Source: JAFGPJ01 sp964439135
GTDB taxonomy: Bacteria > Planctomycetota > Phycisphaerae > Sedimentisphaerales > Anaerobacaceae
Length of the DNA stretch: 32,264 bases
NCBI GenBank assembly: GCA_964439135.1
Contig: CAYTNN010000021.1
Location: 1 to 32,264 of the forward strand
Direction: 5' to 3'
How positions within the stretch are numbered: the stretch's first letter is position 1; every line of letters begins with the position of its first letter. Below, one piece after another: positions 25,136-32,264 of this stretch. Made by a program: the position numbers and the translations under genes. The notes beneath the pieces were generated by a model. That model made no database searches and had not been told where the DNA came from. It saw only the letters and a list, made by a program, of their open reading frames with translations.

Positions 25136-26503
25136 ATGAGAGCGATTAGATATTCGGCTATATTATTGCTGGTAATAGGAGTTTGGGTGAACATTACGAA
25201 CGGGATGTTTGCAAGGCTCCAATACATTCCGGTTGAAAGGCTAATTGAAAACGCAACTGCCTACATCCAGCAAGATCCGAACGATGCGAGTGGATACTAT
25301 ACCCTCGGGAGGATTCATTACATGGCCTTTGTTTATAAGTCCTTTTTCGTCGCGGCGTATAATGATGATATTCCGCCAGGGATTACATCATTCTGGAGGT
25401 CAGGCAATTATCTGTATTATGCCAGACAACAAGAAGCAAAAAAGATTGCCTTAGAGGAGTTTGGATACGAATCGACAAGTGACATTCCTGAAGAAGATCG
25501 GGGTGAGTTCTGGATTCGTGTCAGGTCTATTGAGAATAAAATCGAGAGCGAGAACTGGCAACCGGAAATGCCGACAAACGAACAACTTATTGAGCATGCC
25601 GGTGCGGCACAATTGAATTTCTATAAGGCTATCGCGCTTGATCCCAACAACGCATTGTATTATCTGGGGCAGGCGAGCTTAGGCGAACAATACTTCGATT
25701 TTTTCCAGGAGACAAGCCCGGCTCTTATGCCACTGGCAATCAAGGCTATTGTTCTGAACGCTGTGAAAGAGACCTACTTTTTAGCTTATGATCTCTCAAT
25801 CCAAGAGGACCTGGAACTCGAATACCTGCCCATCCCGGGCCTGAGGAGCATAATAAGTTACGAAGCCGGCAGTGCTTTTATTCGACTATGGAGTGCTGAG
25901 GATAATATCCCCACAGAAATACAGGAGAAAATTACCGGCATCGAAAAAAATCTGGAAATACTTGAGACTTTGCAACCCAATGCGATTACACCGATTATTT
26001 TTAGCCTACAGGATAATATCTCTCTATCTGAGCTGCTGGCCTCCGACCTGATTGTACCGTTTGACATGGATGGTGACGGCCTCGTCGAGAAACGACCCTG
26101 GGTAAGACCCACGACCGCTTTCCTTGTTTGGGATAGTGACGGCGATGGCAGGATTACTTCGGGTCGGGAGCTTTTCGGCTCGGTAACGTGGTGGCTGTTC
26201 TTCCCGAACGGCTATCGTGCCATGGATGTGCTGGACGACAACCGTGACGGTTTTTTAACTGATGTTGAATTTGATGGGATTTCAGTCTGGTTCGATCGCA
26301 ATTCCGATGGCCGGTCCGATGTTGGGGAGATTGTCTCGATTGAAAGTCTCGGTATTACAGCAATTGCGACGCGACCGAACGGCCATAACGGTAAATCGAC
26401 GATGCACACCTCCGGCCTCCGGCTAAAGAACGGGAGTACTCTGCCAACCTATGACTGGATTGCTCCCTCGGCTCAGTCACGCCATGAAACATCGTTACCT
26501 TAA
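25136..26503 (+). CDS. Secreted protein with TPR-like region and calcium-loop (EF-hand-like) C-terminus
   Basis: I place the start at ATG 25136 (455 residues) because AGGTAGGA stands just upstream and the product then begins with a signal sequence (MRAIRYSAILLLVIGVWVNITNG). An upstream in-frame ATG at 25076 lacks this logic. Residues about 30-70 and 170-200 look like tetratricopeptide helices (YIQQDPNDASGYYTLGRIHY, AIALDPNNALYYLGQASLG). The last third has acidic loops DMDGDGLVEKR, DSDGDGRITSGRELFG, DDNRDGFLTDVEF and DRNSDGRSDVGEIVSIESLGI. That pattern, with ELFG and the final ESLGI, is found in large calcium-binding secreted proteins. The function is unknown; calcium binding is likely. Confidence 0.78.
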   Translation: MRAIRYSAILLLVIGVWVNITNGMFARLQYIPVERLIENATAYIQQDPNDASGYYTLGRIHYMAFVYKSFFVAAYNDDIPPGITSFWRSGNYLYYARQQEAKKIALEEFGYESTSDIPEEDRGEFWIRVRSIENKIESENWQPEMPTNEQLIEHAGAAQLNFYKAIALDPNNALYYLGQASLGEQYFDFFQETSPALMPLAIKAIVLNAVKETYFLAYDLSIQEDLELEYLPIPGLRSIISYEAGSAFIRLWSAEDNIPTEIQEKITGIEKNLEILETLQPNAITPIIFSLQDNISLSELLASDLIVPFDMDGDGLVEKRPWVRPTTAFLVWDSDGDGRITSGRELFGSVTWWLFFPNGYRAMDVLDDNRDGFLTDVEFDGISVWFDRNSDGRSDVGEIVSIESLGITAIATRPNGHNGKSTMHTSGLRLKNGSTLPTYDWIAPSAQSRHETSLP

Positions 26504-26547
26504 ACGTTCTTCGGAGAAAAGGAACGTGTTAGGCGTTTATTTTTTTC
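26504..26547 (+). terminator. Possible terminator between convergent genes
   Basis: ACGTTC (26504-26509) pairs with GAACGT (26522-26527), and a T-rich run (TTTATTTTTTT) follows a few bases later. The spacing is looser than in a classic terminator. Confidence 0.35.
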
Positions 26548-26614
26548 GATTATTCTCTTATCTTTTTTAGAGAAAAAATACGACAATCAGCATAAGCACT
26601 ACTTTTGAAATGTG

Positions 26615-26944
26615 TTACGCGGTCTTCTTTTTGTCTTTTGTGGCGGTTTTGGGTTTTTCGGTTGGTTTTGAATCTTTTGCTTTGGTTTCGGTTTCTTTTT
26701 TTTTGGTATCTTTTTCTGTGCTGCTCTTTTTCTCGCTCTCGGCGGATTTTTTGTAGCCTTCGCTTCTGTAGTCGGTTTGATAGAACCCGGAGCCTTTGAA
26801 AATTATGCCGGCGCCGGCGCCGATTAGCCGCTGGAGACTGAGCTTGCCGCACTCCGGGCATTTACGAATGGGCCTGGCTTTCATGCTCTGGAATTGCTCG
26901 AACTCATGTTGACAATTATTACATACATACTCGTAAGTCGGCAT
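26615..26944 (-). CDS. FmdB-family zinc ribbon protein
   Basis: This 109-residue protein begins MPTYEYVCNNCQHEFE, the family hallmark, with two cysteine pairs, Cys8/Cys11 and Cys29/Cys32 (KCPECGK), that should bind one zinc. The GIIFKGSGFYQTDYR segment at about 47-61 is also standard. The last 45 residues are a Lys/Glu/Thr-rich tail (SEKKSSTEKDTKKKE...) of low complexity. It is the last gene of the chaperone cluster; its ribosome binding site lies in the adjoining N gap. The family is often near regulatory or chaperone genes, but its exact role is not established. Confidence 0.9.
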   Translation of the reverse strand: MPTYEYVCNNCQHEFEQFQSMKARPIRKCPECGKLSLQRLIGAGAGIIFKGSGFYQTDYRSEGYKKSAESEKKSSTEKDTKKKETETKAKDSKPTEKPKTATKDKKKTA

Positions 26945-26945
26945 A

Positions 26946-27045
26946 NNNNNNNNNNNNNNNNNNNNNNNNNNNNNNNNNNNNNNNNNNNNNNNNNNNNNNN
27001 NNNNNNNNNNNNNNNNNNNNNNNNNNNNNNNNNNNNNNNNNNNNN
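26946..27045. other. Assembly gap (100 N)
   Basis: Exactly 100 N, a usual placeholder for a gap of unknown size. It removes the C-terminal part of grpE and the region before fmdB. Confidence 0.97.
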
Positions 27046-27440
27046 AATGCCTCTATCTGCTCGACATTATGAGATTTCAGGATATCGAGCAGTTGGTCGT
27101 AAATAATCCGAATGCCCTTGACGAGCACGTCAAAATTCTCCGCCGAGTGTGCATTTTGCAGCGTATGCTCAAAGTTATCCAGGGCCGGCAGCAGTGTCTT
27201 GATGATTCTTTCCTTTTCATAGCCGATCGTATCGCTGATTTGTTTGGGCACACGCTTTTGGAAATTCGCATAGTCGGCGCTGACCCGCTGGAGCTGTGCA
27301 AAAAGCTCATCCTTCTCTTTCTGAAGAGATTCTATTGTATCGTGCCGCTCTTCCAATTTGTTTTCCTGCGTCTTACGCTCCTGTTGATCCGCACCTTGCA
27401 AATCTTCGGCTTTTGATTTTTCTTTTCTTCTATACTTCAT
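27046..27440 (-). CDS. grpE: GrpE nucleotide exchange factor (C-terminal part lost in assembly gap)
   Basis: 131 residues are readable. Residues 1-55 form a charged, coiled-coil-prone helix (LEERHDTIESLQKEKDELFAQLQRVSADYANFQKR). They lead into the GrpE signature at about 75-130 (IIKTLLPALDNFEHTLQ, LVKGIRIIYDQLLDILKSHNVEQIEA). The family is usually near 170-200 residues, so about 40-70 residues including the beta-wing are missing. GrpE exchanges ADP on DnaK. Its ATG shares a base with the dnaJ stop (TGATG), which points to translational coupling. dnaK itself is not in the window. Confidence 0.93.
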
Positions 27441-28573
27441 CAGTGATTACCAAAGTGTATTTTCAGCCTCTCGAAGAAGCCTACGGATTTTGGAGAAATA
27501 CGTTTATTCTCGGTTTTAGCGAATTCTCTCAGCAGATCCTGTTGCTGCTTATTAAGTCTCGCTGGTGTTTCGACCGTAATCTGGACGAGCTGGTCGCCTG
27601 TTCGATGCGTTCGAATGTCCGGCAGGCCCTGGCCCTTTATCCTGAAGATGCTGCCGTACTGGGTCCCGGGCGGAATTTTCAAACCCTTGGCCCCGTTGAT
27701 GCTCGGCACATTAATTGTTGTTCCCAGGGCGGCCTGCGTAAAGCTGATGGGGACCACGGCGATCAGGTCATTGCCGTCGCGGTGGAGGAAGTCGTGCGGT
27801 TTGATCCTGACATAGCAATACAAATCGCCTCTCGGTCCTCCGCTTCGGCCGGGCTCACCTTCACTTACAACTCGAATACCCTGCCCTTCGTGAACGCCGG
27901 CCGGGATTTTGATATTGACGGTCCTCTTCTTCGGCACCCTGCCGGTGCCTTTGCATTTCTTGCAGGGATTGGTGATAATCCGCCCACTGCCGCCGCATTG
28001 TCCGCAGGTCGAGACCATCTGGAAGAAGCCGCCGCCCCTTGCGACCTGGCCGGACCCTTTGCAGACCGGACATTTGCCGGGCTTGCTGCCCTGTGCGCAG
28101 CCGGAGCCGTTGCATTCATCGCACAAATCCTTCCGTGTGAATTCAATGGTTTTCTCGGCCCCTTTTGCGATGTCGCTCAGTGTTAACTCGACTGCGGTTT
28201 CCAGGTCGTACCCGCGCGCCGGCCCTGCCCGGCGGCTTGAGCGTCTGCCCCTGCCGCCTCCAAAGATGCCGCCGAAGAAATCATCGAAGCCGAACATGCT
28301 GAAGATATCTTCGACGTTCATCCGGGAGAAGTCATGCATACCGGAACCGCGAAGACCTTCGTGTCCGAACTGGTCGTAGCGCTGGCGCTTGGTGGCGTCG
28401 CTCAAGACTTCGTAGGCCTCGGCGCACTCTTTGAATTTGGCTTCGGCTTCTTTATCATTCGGATTCTTGTCCGGATGATACTTCATAGCCATACGCCGGT
28501 ATGAGCGCTTGATATCATCGGCGGAAGCCGTCTTGCCCACGCCCAAAACTTCATAGTAATCCCGTTTGGCCAT
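27440..28573 (-). CDS. dnaJ: Chaperone protein DnaJ
   Basis: This is a complete type I Hsp40 of 377 residues. The J domain is at 1-70 with HPD at 33-35. A Gly/Phe-rich linker follows (FGFDDFFGGIFGGGRG), then four zinc repeats (CDECNGSG, CPVCKGSG, CGQCGGSG, CKKCKGTG) at about 150-215, and the substrate-binding C-terminal domains. It stimulates DnaK ATPase and delivers unfolded clients. The MAKRDYYEVLGV start is conserved, yet no Shine-Dalgarno sequence precedes it; instead an AAAGTGACT-type repeat array lies directly upstream. It follows groEL by 123 bp and overlaps grpE by one base. Confidence 0.97.
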   Translation of the reverse strand: MAKRDYYEVLGVGKTASADDIKRSYRRMAMKYHPDKNPNDKEAEAKFKECAEAYEVLSDATKRQRYDQFGHEGLRGSGMHDFSRMNVEDIFSMFGFDDFFGGIFGGGRGRRSSRRAGPARGYDLETAVELTLSDIAKGAEKTIEFTRKDLCDECNGSGCAQGSKPGKCPVCKGSGQVARGGGFFQMVSTCGQCGGSGRIITNPCKKCKGTGRVPKKRTVNIKIPAGVHEGQGIRVVSEGEPGRSGGPRGDLYCYVRIKPHDFLHRDGNDLIAVVPISFTQAALGTTINVPSINGAKGLKIPPGTQYGSIFRIKGQGLPDIRTHRTGDQLVQITVETPARLNKQQQDLLREFAKTENKRISPKSVGFFERLKIHFGNH

Positions 28574-28580
28574 AATCTTT

Positions 28581-28676
28581 GAAAGTGACTAAAGTGACTA
28601 AAGTGAGCTAAAGTGACTAAAGTGAATTGCAGCTTACCGCTACCGCTCTCAACTTTAGGCATTTTAGTCACTTTAA
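28581..28676. repeat. Short tandem repeats and matching inverted copy in the dnaJ 5' region
   Basis: Plus-strand units of AAAGTGACT or AAAGTGAGCT repeat about five times at 28581-28625. A reverse-complement copy (TTTAGTCACTTTAA, 28663-28676) lies 40 bases away. In the dnaJ transcript these can form alternative stems of about 12 bp ending 8 bases before the start codon. Confidence 0.75.
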
Positions 28677-28696
28677 ACTTTAGGCACTCAGACTTC

Positions 28697-30310
28697 TTAT
28701 CTTACCGATCCGGCTATCGGCTCTTCGTCCTTGTCTTTCAACTCTGTAACCAACACATTGGTCGTCAGCATCAGTCCTGCTACCGAGGCGGCCATTTCCA
28801 GTGCGGTTCGAGCGACTTTTGCCGGGTCGATAATACCGGCTTTGAACATGTCGACGAACTGGCCTGTATTGGCATCATAGCCGATTTTCGGGCCTTTTCC
28901 CAGAAGTTGAGCTACAATCACATCGCCCTTCTCACCGCAGTTTTCAACGATTTGCATTGTGGGCGATTTAAGAGCTTCTATAACAATGTCAAAGCCGATT
29001 TTTTCATCGCCTCTTGCTTTGGCTTTGGCTTTTTCCACATCGGGAATCGCACGCAGGAAAACGACGCCGCCGCCTGCGACAACTCCCTGCTCGGCCGCGG
29101 CTCTCGTGGCGTGCAGCGCATCGTCCAGCAGGTCCTTGCGTTCCTTCATTTCCGCTTCGGTTGCAGCGCCGGCTTTGATAACGGCAACGCCGCCTGTAAG
29201 TTTGGCCAGTCTTTCCTGCAATTTTTCGCGGTCGTAGTCACTGGTTGTCTTTTCGATTTGATTTCGGATTTGATCGCAGCGGGCGGTAACGTCTTTTTTC
29301 TTGCCGGCCCCTTCGATGATCGTAGTTCTTTCCTTGTCCACGACGATTTTCTTCGCCTGGCCCAACTGCGACAGTTCGACTTTTTCGAGCTTGATGCCCA
29401 AATCTTCGGTGATGACCTGTCCGCCGGTCGTGATGCCGATATCAGCCAGCATCGCTTTCCTGCGGTCGCCAAAGCCAGGAGCCTTGACCGCACATACTCT
29501 TAATATGCCCTGCAGACGGTTAATAACCAGCGCCGCCAATGCCTCGCCCTCGACGTCTTCGGCGATAATCAATAGCGGCTTGCCTACCTGGGCCACTTTT
29601 TCAAGCAGCGGGATAATCTCGCGAACGTTCGATATTTTCTTTTCCTGCAGCAGAATATAGACATCTTCGAGAACAGTTTCGAGCGTTTCGGGATTGGTCA
29701 TAAAGTACGGGGATATATAACCCTTCTCGAACTGCATACCTTCGACGACGTGCAGCTCGGTTTCCATGCCTTTGCCCTCTTCGACCTCGATAACGCCTTC
29801 CCTGCCGACCGCGTCCATGGCGTCAGCGAGCTTTTCACCGACTTCGGAGTCGTTGTTCGCACTGATTGTCGCCACTTTTGCAATGTCGTCGTGTCCTTTT
29901 ACGGGAACGCTGGCCGACTTGATGTAATTTGACGCTGCTTCCGCCGCCTTGCTGATTCCGCGCTGAATGGCCATCGGGTTTGCGCCGGCCGTAACGTGCC
30001 TCAAGCCGCCTGCGTAGATTGCTTCTGCCAGAACGGTTGACGTTGTCGTACCGTCACCGACGACATCGGAAGTCTTGCTGGCGACCTCATTGACCATCTT
30101 TGCGCCCATGTTCTTGAACGGCTCGGGCAGCTCGATTTCCTTACTGACGGAAACGCCGTCCTTTGTCACCTTCGGGGAGCCCCAGCTTTTCTGGAGGATA
30201 ACATTCTTGCCGGTCGGTCCGAGCGTAACCTTAACTGCTTGTGCTAATTGCGACACGCCGTCTTTGAGCTGTGCTCGTGCCGCATCGTTAAACATTAATT
30301 GTTTTGCCAT
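28697..30310 (-). CDS. groL: 60 kDa chaperonin GroEL
   Basis: At 537 residues it is close to the usual length of about 545. The start MAKQLMFNDAARAQLKDGVSQLAQAVKVTLGPTGKNV, the DVVGDGTTTSTVLA nucleotide motif (about 85-98), GANPMAIQRGI and the GGVAVIKAGAATE segment are all intact. It assembles into the double ring that folds proteins with GroES. The C-terminus ends DEEPIAGSVR and lacks a Gly-Gly-Met tail. GAGGA precedes the ATG. groES lies 76 bp upstream. No CIRCE operator was found in the spacer. Confidence 0.98.
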   Translation of the reverse strand: MAKQLMFNDAARAQLKDGVSQLAQAVKVTLGPTGKNVILQKSWGSPKVTKDGVSVSKEIELPEPFKNMGAKMVNEVASKTSDVVGDGTTTSTVLAEAIYAGGLRHVTAGANPMAIQRGISKAAEAASNYIKSASVPVKGHDDIAKVATISANNDSEVGEKLADAMDAVGREGVIEVEEGKGMETELHVVEGMQFEKGYISPYFMTNPETLETVLEDVYILLQEKKISNVREIIPLLEKVAQVGKPLLIIAEDVEGEALAALVINRLQGILRVCAVKAPGFGDRRKAMLADIGITTGGQVITEDLGIKLEKVELSQLGQAKKIVVDKERTTIIEGAGKKKDVTARCDQIRNQIEKTTSDYDREKLQERLAKLTGGVAVIKAGAATEAEMKERKDLLDDALHATRAAAEQGVVAGGGVVFLRAIPDVEKAKAKARGDEKIGFDIVIEALKSPTMQIVENCGEKGDVIVAQLLGKGPKIGYDANTGQFVDMFKAGIIDPAKVARTALEMAASVAGLMLTTNVLVTELKDKDEEPIAGSVR

Positions 30311-30386
30311 TTTTATTTCCTCTTTTCAATTATTGGCTATTTTCCTTTTGCCCTGTCCTTTGTGCATCCGATTCTAAACGAATCTT

Positions 30387-30677
30387 TTATTTTTCGACAA
30401 TTCCGAGAACGTCACTTTCTCTGATAATGACATATTTTTCCCTGTCGATCTCGATATCGCTGCCCATGTATTTTCCGTAGATTACTTCGTCGTTTTTCTT
30501 CACGGACATTTTGCCTCGCTTGCCGTCGTCGAGCAGTTTGCCCGGGCCGATAGCAACAACCTTGCCGATCTGCGGTTTTTCCTTGGCCGTATCCGGCAGA
30601 ATTATCCCGCCGGCGGTTTTCTCTTCAGCTTCTGACTGCTTGATTACAATTCTATCATCCAGAGGTTTAAGGTTCAT
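30387..30677 (-). CDS. groS: 10 kDa co-chaperonin GroES
   Basis: This 96-residue protein shows the full GroES pattern: LKPLDDRIVIKQSEAEEKTAGGIILPDTAKEKPQIGKVVAIGPG, with the mobile loop at about 18-32, and the C-terminal YVIIRESDVLGIV. It caps GroEL. AAGGAG lies upstream of the ATG. It starts 35 bp after the fucosidase stop on the same strand, so either its promoter lies inside the fucosidase gene or the two are co-transcribed. Confidence 0.98.
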   Translation of the reverse strand: MNLKPLDDRIVIKQSEAEEKTAGGIILPDTAKEKPQIGKVVAIGPGKLLDDGKRGKMSVKKNDEVIYGKYMGSDIEIDREKYVIIRESDVLGIVEK

Positions 30678-30712
30678 AACTCACTCCTTATCTATTGATT
30701 TCCATTTATTGA

Positions 30713-32149
30713 TTATTTATTTTTAATTTCCAGCACGACAACCGTATTAACCGGATCCGTCGCCTTGGACGGCACCGTAACAACAATCTTTTCCCCGCTT
30801 GTACCCATCACGGGCAGTTTTGCTCGCTTCTTATCAGCCAGCAGGTAAGCCTTTTTAACCTTGTTTTTAAGGCCGGACACTTCAAGCTTTCCGTTTGCCG
30901 GCCAATCGAAAACGTGCAGATACAACTTGCCGGGCTTTGCAGTGCATCGGCCCCATGGGACCTCGCCCAGCGGGCTGGCCGTGGTTCCGTAAATGCTCTC
31001 GCTGTTGACCTTCATCCATTCACCTATGGCGGCCAAACGCTCGACACTGGGAGCAGGAATAAGCCCCTCGGCCGTAGGCCCTACGTTCAGCAGGAAGTTG
31101 CCGCCCTTGCTGGCAATATCTACCAGCTTATGAAGCAAATCCTCGCGTGACTTCCAATTATTATCGTAGGACTTGAATCCCCACGTGTCGTTCATGGTCA
31201 TGCATGTTTCCCAATCGACACCCGGCAAACCGGTCGCGGGAATCTCCTGTTCGGGAGTCCCGTAGTCTCCGGCAAATTCGTCACTCTTACTGAGGCCCCG
31301 CATTCCCTGCCGGCCGTTGCCGACACGGTTGTTGACGATAACGTCCGGCTGGAGGCTGAGGCAGTAATCAAACATGTCCCAGCCATTTTCCCGGGTCCAG
31401 TCTTTGACCCATTCGCCGTCGAACCACATTATTCCAAGCGGCCCGTAATTCTGTACCAGTTCTTTTAGCTGCCCTTTCAGGTAGTACTCGACGTAGCGGT
31501 CAAAATTCGGATTGGACTTGCTCGTATCGTTATATCCCGGATAAAACGGCGCCTGCGCATCGGGATGGTGCCAGTCCATTATCGAGTGATAGAAGCAAAG
31601 TCTGATTCCCTGCTTGCGACATTCCTGAGCCAACTCGCCCAGAATGTCACGCTTGAACGGCGTGGCATCGACCACATCATAGTCGGTATATTTCGTATCC
31701 CAAAGGCAAAAGCCGTCGTGATGCTTACTGGTAATGACAATATACTTCATCCCTGCGTTCTTAGCGATTTGTACCCATTGTTCGGCGTTGAATTTGACCG
31801 GATTAAACTGCCCGGCGAGCGGTTCATATTCGGAGACAGGAATTTTAGCCCGCTCCATAATCCACTCACCGATACCGGAGACTTTTTCGCCTTTCCACTC
31901 GCCGGCCGGTACTGCATAAAGACCCCAATGGATAAACATGCCGAACCTGGCCTCATGCCACCACTCCATGCGTTTTTCTTTGCTCAGCGTGTTTTTTCCA
32001 CCGCTCGAATCGACAAAAGACGTTTTGGTTCCTTCCTGCTGGCAGCCCGCAATCAACACTACGCATATTGCAGCGATCATTAGTGCCGGATATATTCGGC
32101 GGCAGATCGATCCGGCTCCGTTGCGTGTACGGATTGTCTTGTCTTTCAT
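30713..32149 (-). CDS. GH29 alpha-L-fucosidase, lipoprotein
   Basis: This 478-residue protein starts with a basic, hydrophobic lipoprotein signal ending in VLIAGC (Cys36). The GH29 barrel begins at WWHEARFGMFIHWGLYAVPAGEW (about 63-85), with KHHDGFCLWDTKYTDYD (142-158), FYHSIMDWHHP (187-196) and the nucleophile Asp244 in GIMWFDGEW. A small beta-sandwich closes the protein from about 385 (YLHVFDWPANGKLEVSGL). It would remove terminal L-fucose from glycans at the cell surface. The acid/base residue varies in this family and I do not assign it. AGAGGCAAATAATG is the start context. Confidence 0.94.
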   Translation of the reverse strand: MKDKTIRTRNGAGSICRRIYPALMIAAICVVLIAGCQQEGTKTSFVDSSGGKNTLSKEKRMEWWHEARFGMFIHWGLYAVPAGEWKGEKVSGIGEWIMERAKIPVSEYEPLAGQFNPVKFNAEQWVQIAKNAGMKYIVITSKHHDGFCLWDTKYTDYDVVDATPFKRDILGELAQECRKQGIRLCFYHSIMDWHHPDAQAPFYPGYNDTSKSNPNFDRYVEYYLKGQLKELVQNYGPLGIMWFDGEWVKDWTRENGWDMFDYCLSLQPDVIVNNRVGNGRQGMRGLSKSDEFAGDYGTPEQEIPATGLPGVDWETCMTMNDTWGFKSYDNNWKSREDLLHKLVDIASKGGNFLLNVGPTAEGLIPAPSVERLAAIGEWMKVNSESIYGTTASPLGEVPWGRCTAKPGKLYLHVFDWPANGKLEVSGLKNKVKKAYLLADKKRAKLPVMGTSGEKIVVTVPSKATDPVNTVVVLEIKNK

Positions 32150-32264
32150 TATTTGCCTCTTTTTTTCTATTTAACGTTTTTCTGTACTGCTAAAACTTCT
32201 CAGCACTCGTTTTCTTTATTCGGACAGCGTCGAAACGATTTTCATTTCTCGCCGGCTTACATCA
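32150..32264. other. Region upstream of the fucosidase gene
   Basis: 115 bases to the window edge. No ORF is seen. A CAGCACTC word (32201-32208) resembles half of a CIRCE operator but has no second half. Confidence 0.4.

Noticed and set aside
27296..28186. 296-codon plus-strand open frame across dnaJ and grpE
   Set aside because: It is the shadow of two conserved chaperone genes on the other strand.
28581..28625. Short regular repeats as a CRISPR array
   Set aside because: Units are 9-10 bp with no unique spacers and no cas genes are present; they are simple tandem repeats.
28613..29503. 296-codon plus-strand open frame opposite groEL
   Set aside because: It is the antisense of a fully conserved GroEL frame; no domain is recognisable.
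32195..32220. CIRCE heat-shock operator near the chaperone cluster
   Set aside because: Only a CAGCACTC half-site is present, with no GAGTGCTAA partner at the right spacing, and it lies before the fucosidase rather than groES.

Overview
The window looks like part of a Planctomycetota genome, most likely class Phycisphaerae, probably from a metagenome assembly because it has two runs of N. This is inferred from protein style: very large secreted proteins built from 'ASHDVYFG...YYWRIDEVN...VWSFTT' modules, ECF sigma factors each overlapped by a one-pass membrane protein, and an H-x-DG pseudopilin-like domain. No marker gene is present to fix the taxon.

Layout. 1-1941 (minus) is the 5' part of a giant modular secreted protein with a CBM9-like head. 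2681-4326 (plus) is an ECF sigma factor and an overlapping one-pass membrane protein. 4457-6124 (minus) holds dapA and pdxJ. 6399-8983 (plus) holds pgsA, ribBA and a small lipoprotein-like gene. 9422-22537 (plus) is the accessory core: three more paralogs of the giant protein and, between the second and third, a GH-A clan glycoside hydrolase with a DUF5060-like N-terminus. 22822-24967 (plus) is a second ECF sigma factor, its probable anti-sigma factor and an isochorismatase-family hydrolase. 25136-26503 (plus) is a secreted protein with calcium-loop repeats. 26615-30677 (minus) is a chaperone cluster transcribed groES-groEL-dnaJ-grpE-fmdB. 30713-32149 (minus) is a GH29 alpha-L-fucosidase lipoprotein just upstream of groES.

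The most notable content is the four-member paralog family. Each member has a different N-terminal sugar-binding type module (CBM9-like, concanavalin-like, CBM4_9-like, LamG), shared Fn3-like and PA14 modules, and a shared C-terminal core in which one beta-sandwich appears to be inserted inside another. The three plus-strand copies also share a strong promoter with a long conserved 5' leader and a 12-bp-stem terminator. Similarity is patchwork: leaders and the end of the core group copies 2 and 3, while the middle modules group copies 3 and 4. An old start codon seems stranded upstream as a 7-codon ORF in copies 2 and 3, and an old stop codon seems stranded downstream of copy 3 after a CBM4_9 module was added. 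I read this as a family that diversifies by swapping end modules around a constant core, together with hydrolases for polysaccharide (including fucosylated glycan) use.

Two assembly issues affect annotation. A fold-back next to the N run at 22561 probably gives copy 4 a false C-terminus. The 100-N run at 26946 cuts off the end of grpE.
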